64,000 nucleotides of DNA from Acidobacteriota bacterium (GTDB lineage: Bacteria > Acidobacteriota > Vicinamibacteria > Vicinamibacterales > CAVVIG01): NCBI GenBank assembly GCA_016195265.1, contig JACPZW010000024.1:37176-101175 (forward strand), given 5' to 3'. The notes beneath the pieces are model-generated. The model saw nothing but the letters and a program-made list of their open reading frames with translations. It searched no databases and was not told where the DNA came from. The translations under genes and the position numbers were made by a program. The stretch's first letter is position 1, and each line of letters starts with the position of its first letter. This document shows, piece by piece, positions 61,327 to 64,000 of the stretch.

Positions 61327-62100
61327 TCAACCGCGCCAGCGCTCACTGTCGACCGCCTTTGCGGTCAGAAACAATCCAAAGGTCATGAAGCTGAGGTAGT
61401 AGATGACGTGCGTCGTGTCGATCACGCCTTTGCTGAAGTCGTCGAGGTGATCGACGATCGACAGGTACTGCGTGAGCTTGTCGATCGTCGGGCCCGCGAA
61501 GCTGCCGATCCACGTGATCACCCACAGCAGCAGGAACGTCCCGAACGTGAGCATGAACGCCGCGATCTGGTTCTTGGTCAGGCTGGAGATGAACAGGCCG
61601 ACCGAAATGAAGCAGCCGCCCATCAGCAGCATGCCGACGTACGCCGTCACGATGGGCTTCCACTCGGGCCTGCCGTAGACGAACAGCACGCCGATGTGAA
61701 TCAGCGTGACGGCCAGCATGACGCCGTAGAGCGTCAGCGCGCCGATGAACTTGCCCATGATGATCTCGAAGTCCGTCAGCGGCGACGTGAGCAGCAGCTC
61801 AATCGTCCCCGACCGCTTTTCCTCCGAGTAGGTCCGCATCGTGATGCCCGGCATCACGAACAGGATGAGCACCGTCACGTTCTGCAGCAGCGGCCGGATC
61901 ATCTGCTGGTTGACGTTCATCGCCTGCGGGCCCTGCATGCCGAACTGGTTCATCTGCATGCTCTGGCGCACGAAGAACTGGAGCAGCGCGTTGAAGAACC
62001 ATCCGTACATCAACGCCCACACGCCGAGCGTGATGTAGGCGATCGGTCCCGCGAAGTACGCTTTAATTTCCTTCTGTGCGATGGCGAGGATGTTCCTCAT
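61327..62100 (-). CDS. Gld-type ABC transporter permease
   Basis: The 257-residue protein has about six membrane helices (AYITLGVWALMYGWFFNAL, NVTVLILFVMPGITMRTYSEE, GALTLYGVMLAVTLIHIGVLF, GMLLMGGCFISVGLFISSL, AAFMLTFGTFLLLWVITWIG, VIYYLSFMTFGLFLTAKAV) and the ABC-2 family signature SEEKRSGTIELLLTSPLTDFEIIMGK. The start ATG at 62100 overlaps the stop of the ATPase (ATGA), so the pair is coupled. The substrate is unknown. Confidence 0.92.
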   Translation of the reverse strand: MRNILAIAQKEIKAYFAGPIAYITLGVWALMYGWFFNALLQFFVRQSMQMNQFGMQGPQAMNVNQQMIRPLLQNVTVLILFVMPGITMRTYSEEKRSGTIELLLTSPLTDFEIIMGKFIGALTLYGVMLAVTLIHIGVLFVYGRPEWKPIVTAYVGMLLMGGCFISVGLFISSLTKNQIAAFMLTFGTFLLLWVITWIGSFAGPTIDKLTQYLSIVDHLDDFSKGVIDTTHVIYYLSFMTFGLFLTAKAVDSERWRG

Positions 62101-63104
62101 GACTCGGCTCCGTCCGTCGCGGTCGCGACAGTCTCTGGCGGCGGCGCGTCGCCGGCCGCGGCCGGCGTCTGGGTTTCGTCGGTCGTCAGCGACAGGAAGA
62201 TGTCTTCCAGGCTCATCCGCATCGGACGCAGCTCCAGCAAACCCCATCCGCTGCTGACGATGGTGCGCGCGAGATCCCGGCGCACGTCGCGCCCGCGCTC
62301 GCTGTCGATCTCGTAGCTGATGTAGTGGTCCTTGCGCTCAGCCTCGAGGACGCGCGTCACGCCGGGCAGGCGGCTCAGCGCCGCGCTGGCGTCCGCGCCG
62401 CTCGTGTCCACCTGCACGTACATCGTCTCCGATCCGCGCAGCCGCGCCGTCAGGTTGTCCGGCGTGTCCACCGCGACGACGTGACCCTTGTTGATGATGA
62501 CGACCCGCTGGCAGGTCTGCGAGACCTCGGGCAGAATGTGCGTGCTGAGAATGATCGTGTGGGTGCCGGCGAGTTCCTTGATGAGCTCGCGCGTTTCGAT
62601 GATCTGCTTCGGGTCGAGGCCGGCCGTCGGCTCGTCGAGGATGAGGACGTCGGGGTTGTGGATGATCGCCTGCGCCAGGCCGACGCGCTGCCGGTAGCCT
62701 TTCGAGAGCTTGCCGCAGAGGCGGTTCGCCACGTCGGTGATGCGCGTGCGCTCCATCACCTGCTGGATGCGCTGCGTCCGCTCGGCGGCGGGCACGCCCT
62801 TGATGCGCGCGACGAACCCGAGGTAGTCGACGACGCTCGTGTCGGGATACAGCGGCGGCGTTTCGGGCAGATAGCCGGTCCGGCGCTTGGCTTCGATCGG
62901 CTGCTCGAAGACGTCGAAGCCGGCGACGATCGCTTTGCCTTCCGTGGCCGGCATGTAGCCGGTCAGAATGCGCATCGTCGTCGTCTTGCCGGCGCCGTTC
63001 GGTCCGAGGAAGCCGAGAATCTCGCCGCGTTCGACCTTGAAGCTGATGTCGTCGACGGCGGTCACGCGGCCGTACCGTTTACTGAGGTTCTGGACCTCGA
63101 TCAC
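62097..63104 (-). CDS. Gld-type ABC transporter ATP-binding protein
   Basis: The 335-residue ATPase starts at a GTG preceded by ACAGGAGTCC. Motifs: Walker A GPNGAGKTT near residue 38, Q-loop YLPETPPLYPD, signature LSKGYRQRVGLAQAI, Walker B LILDEPTAGLDP and H-loop STHILPEV. A C-terminal extension (~235-335) beginning GSETMYVQVDTSGADAS is typical of GldA-like ATPases. It is the first gene of the leftward cluster ATPase-permease-GldG-like-DUF4340. Confidence 0.94.
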   Translation of the reverse strand: MIEVQNLSKRYGRVTAVDDISFKVERGEILGFLGPNGAGKTTTMRILTGYMPATEGKAIVAGFDVFEQPIEAKRRTGYLPETPPLYPDTSVVDYLGFVARIKGVPAAERTQRIQQVMERTRITDVANRLCGKLSKGYRQRVGLAQAIIHNPDVLILDEPTAGLDPKQIIETRELIKELAGTHTIILSTHILPEVSQTCQRVVIINKGHVVAVDTPDNLTARLRGSETMYVQVDTSGADASAALSRLPGVTRVLEAERKDHYISYEIDSERGRDVRRDLARTIVSSGWGLLELRPMRMSLEDIFLSLTTDETQTPAAAGDAPPPETVATATDGAES

Positions 63105-63326
63105 AAGGGGACTCCTGTCGAATGCCAAAGACGCAAGGGCTAAGGGCTGAGGGCGTGAGGCCCTCGCCAACCAAAAATGCTAACCGAACCGTACGAAGCA
63201 GAGCAAGCTACCATTGCGGATTGAGGATTGCGGAGTGCGGATTGGGCGGGCCCCGCCTCCAAGTCGCACTCCGCGGTCGGCAATCCGCATTCCGCAATCC
63301 TCAATCCGCAATTTAAGGAGTCTCTT
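63105..63326. repeat. Divergent intergenic region with GCGGATTGAGGATTGCGG inverted spacer
   Basis: A GGCTAAGGGC / GGCGTGAGGCC tract (63139-63165) is followed by the left arm GCGGATTGAGGATTGCGGAG (63217-63240) and the right arm CCGCATTCCGCAATCC plus TCAATCCGCAATTTAAGG (63285-63318). It ends in AAGGAG, the peroxiredoxin ribosome site. No gene is seen in this 222-base stretch. Confidence 0.85.
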
Positions 63327-63791
63327 ATGTCTATCGACGTCGGATCGAAGGCGCCAGACTTCACGCTGATGAACCAGGATCGGCAGCCGGTCACCTTGAG
63401 CGCGCAGAAGGGCCAGCCGGTCGTGCTCGCGTTCTTCCCCGCCGCGTTCAGTTCCGTGTGCGCCAAGGAACTGTGCACGTTCCGTGATTCGCTGTCTAAG
63501 CTGAATCAGGCGAAGGCGCAGGTGTACGGCCTCAGCGTGGACACGTTCTTCACGCTGAAAGCGTTCAGCGATCACGAGAAGCTGACGTTTCCCCTCTTGA
63601 GCGACTTCAACAAGCAGGTCATCCGCGACTACGGCGTGTTCAACGAGGACATGATTGGCCTCAAGGGCATCGCCAAACGCGCGGTTTTCGTGATCGACAA
63701 AGACGGCGTCGTCCGGCACCGCGAGGTCCTGGAGGATGCGCGGAATGAGCCAGACTACGCGCGCGTCTTCGAGGCACTGGCGCGCCTTTAG
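63327..63791 (+). CDS. Peroxiredoxin (AhpC/TSA, BCP-like)
   Basis: The 154-residue protein has VGSKAPDFTLMNQDRQPVTL at the start and the active-site region VVLAFFPAAFSSVCAKELCTF with the peroxidatic Cys in SSVC and a second Cys five residues on, the spacing of atypical two-Cys BCP-type enzymes. Arg in GIAKRAVFVID and the C-terminal part fit the family. It reduces peroxides with thiol donors. ATG at 63327 follows TTAAGGAGTC. Confidence 0.93.
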   Translation: MSIDVGSKAPDFTLMNQDRQPVTLSAQKGQPVVLAFFPAAFSSVCAKELCTFRDSLSKLNQAKAQVYGLSVDTFFTLKAFSDHEKLTFPLLSDFNKQVIRDYGVFNEDMIGLKGIAKRAVFVIDKDGVVRHREVLEDARNEPDYARVFEALARL

Positions 63792-63866
63792 GTGACTGGT
63801 GGCTGGTGACTGGTGACTGGGGATCGGTTCTTCCAGCCACCAGCCACCAGCCACCAGCCACTAGCC
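63792..63866. repeat. GGTGACTGGTGGCTGGTGAC ... CAGCCACCAGCCACCAG inverted spacer
   Basis: The left arm GTGACTGGTGGCTGGTGACTGG is mirrored by CCAGCCACCAGCCACCAGCC with CCACTAG, with GGGATCGGTTCTT as the loop. It follows the peroxiredoxin stop. From 63867 to 63916 nothing is recognised. Confidence 0.92.
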
Positions 63867-63916
63867 CAAGTTCGTCACGGAAACGGCGACACCGCGAGAA
63901 AGTCTAAGAAATCGGC

Positions 63917-64000
63917 TCACGCAGTCACAAAGTCTGCACTACATTCGGCATTCCATTCGAGGTGGGTGGGGATGGTGATGTCGAGCTGATCGAGCAGTAG
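63917..64000 (-). CDS. Possible 3' end of a leftward gene of unknown function
   Basis: From the window edge a frame of 27 codons (LLLDQLDITIPTHLEWNAEC and seven more residues) runs to a TGA at 63917-63919. It could be the C-terminus of a protein whose body lies beyond the window, but the evidence is only the absence of stops. Confidence 0.25.
   Translation of the reverse strand, partial: LLLDQLDITIPTHLEWNAECSADFVTA

Noticed and set aside
63327..63791. Sec-containing peroxiredoxin as a second selenoprotein
   Set aside because: Both Cys codons are TGC/TGT; there is no in-frame TGA.

Overview
The window is a stretch of a high-GC bacterial chromosome whose gene content points to the phylum Acidobacteriota, most likely a Vicinamibacteria-type soil lineage. 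This is inferred from the ADOP-type duplicated permease, FG-GAP/UnbV proteins, the S8 peptidase with NIVWGT repeats, DUF2911 and DinB proteins, and many REP-like and low-complexity spacers. No rRNA or other taxonomic marker is present, so the placement is an inference. About 65 protein genes and one tRNA (CAT anticodon) can be supported.

Layout. 1-12,993: accessory and scattered genes (kinase start, DUF2911, DinB, ADOP permease, a decayed DUF433/DUF5615 pair, FG-GAP protein, two secreted metallo-beta-lactamase-fold paralogs, HupE/UreJ-like protein, AlkB, Uma2, truncated rRNA methyltransferase remnant, nuclease, methyltransferase). 13,092-18,885: yebC-ruvC-ruvA-ruvB-fabH, a hypothetical gene and a LigD-type polymerase. 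19,172-24,073: subtilase with ten NIVWG repeats, acetyltransferase, queA and a DHS-like protein. 24,143-24,220: tRNA. 24,662-33,543: a dense signalling block with an HD-GYP regulator, a GGDEF protein, two large histidine kinases, receiver proteins, a stand-alone DHp-like peptide and a decayed PAS gene. 33,619-42,197: tilS-ftsH-folP-cdaA-cdaR-glmM-pdxJ, a housekeeping run containing the c-di-AMP module. 42,316-45,629: a bacterial microcompartment (BMC) locus (TPR protein, YHS-like membrane protein, class II aldolase with a C-terminal encapsulation-like helix, one hexamer and three pentamer shell proteins, and a tiny cysteine-rich protein with an N-terminal encapsulation-like helix). 45,774-50,616: transketolase-like enzyme, D-hydroxyacid dehydrogenase, endonuclease III, peptidyl-prolyl isomerase. 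50,591-53,389: frameshifted DUF72 gene, a probable selenocysteine-containing ArsC/Spx-like protein, queE, queC. 53,405-63,104: sensor kinase, AlaX-like editing protein, PBP4, and a Gld-type ABC export cluster read leftward. 63,327-63,791: peroxiredoxin.

Two things stand out. First, the gene at 51,581-51,913 (minus) is interrupted by a single UGA exactly where relatives carry the first Cys of CxxC, and the UGA is followed by a two-part stem-loop with a small G-first apical loop at the distance expected for a bacterial SECIS. Second, many same-strand gene junctions hold a different short tandem repeat whose second half is the reverse complement of the first, so each junction can fold into a long hairpin. 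Related palindromic elements also lie in frame inside glmM, queA, the AlaX-like gene, the FG-GAP gene, PBP4 and others, and some repeats have become the start, end or signal peptide of a protein.
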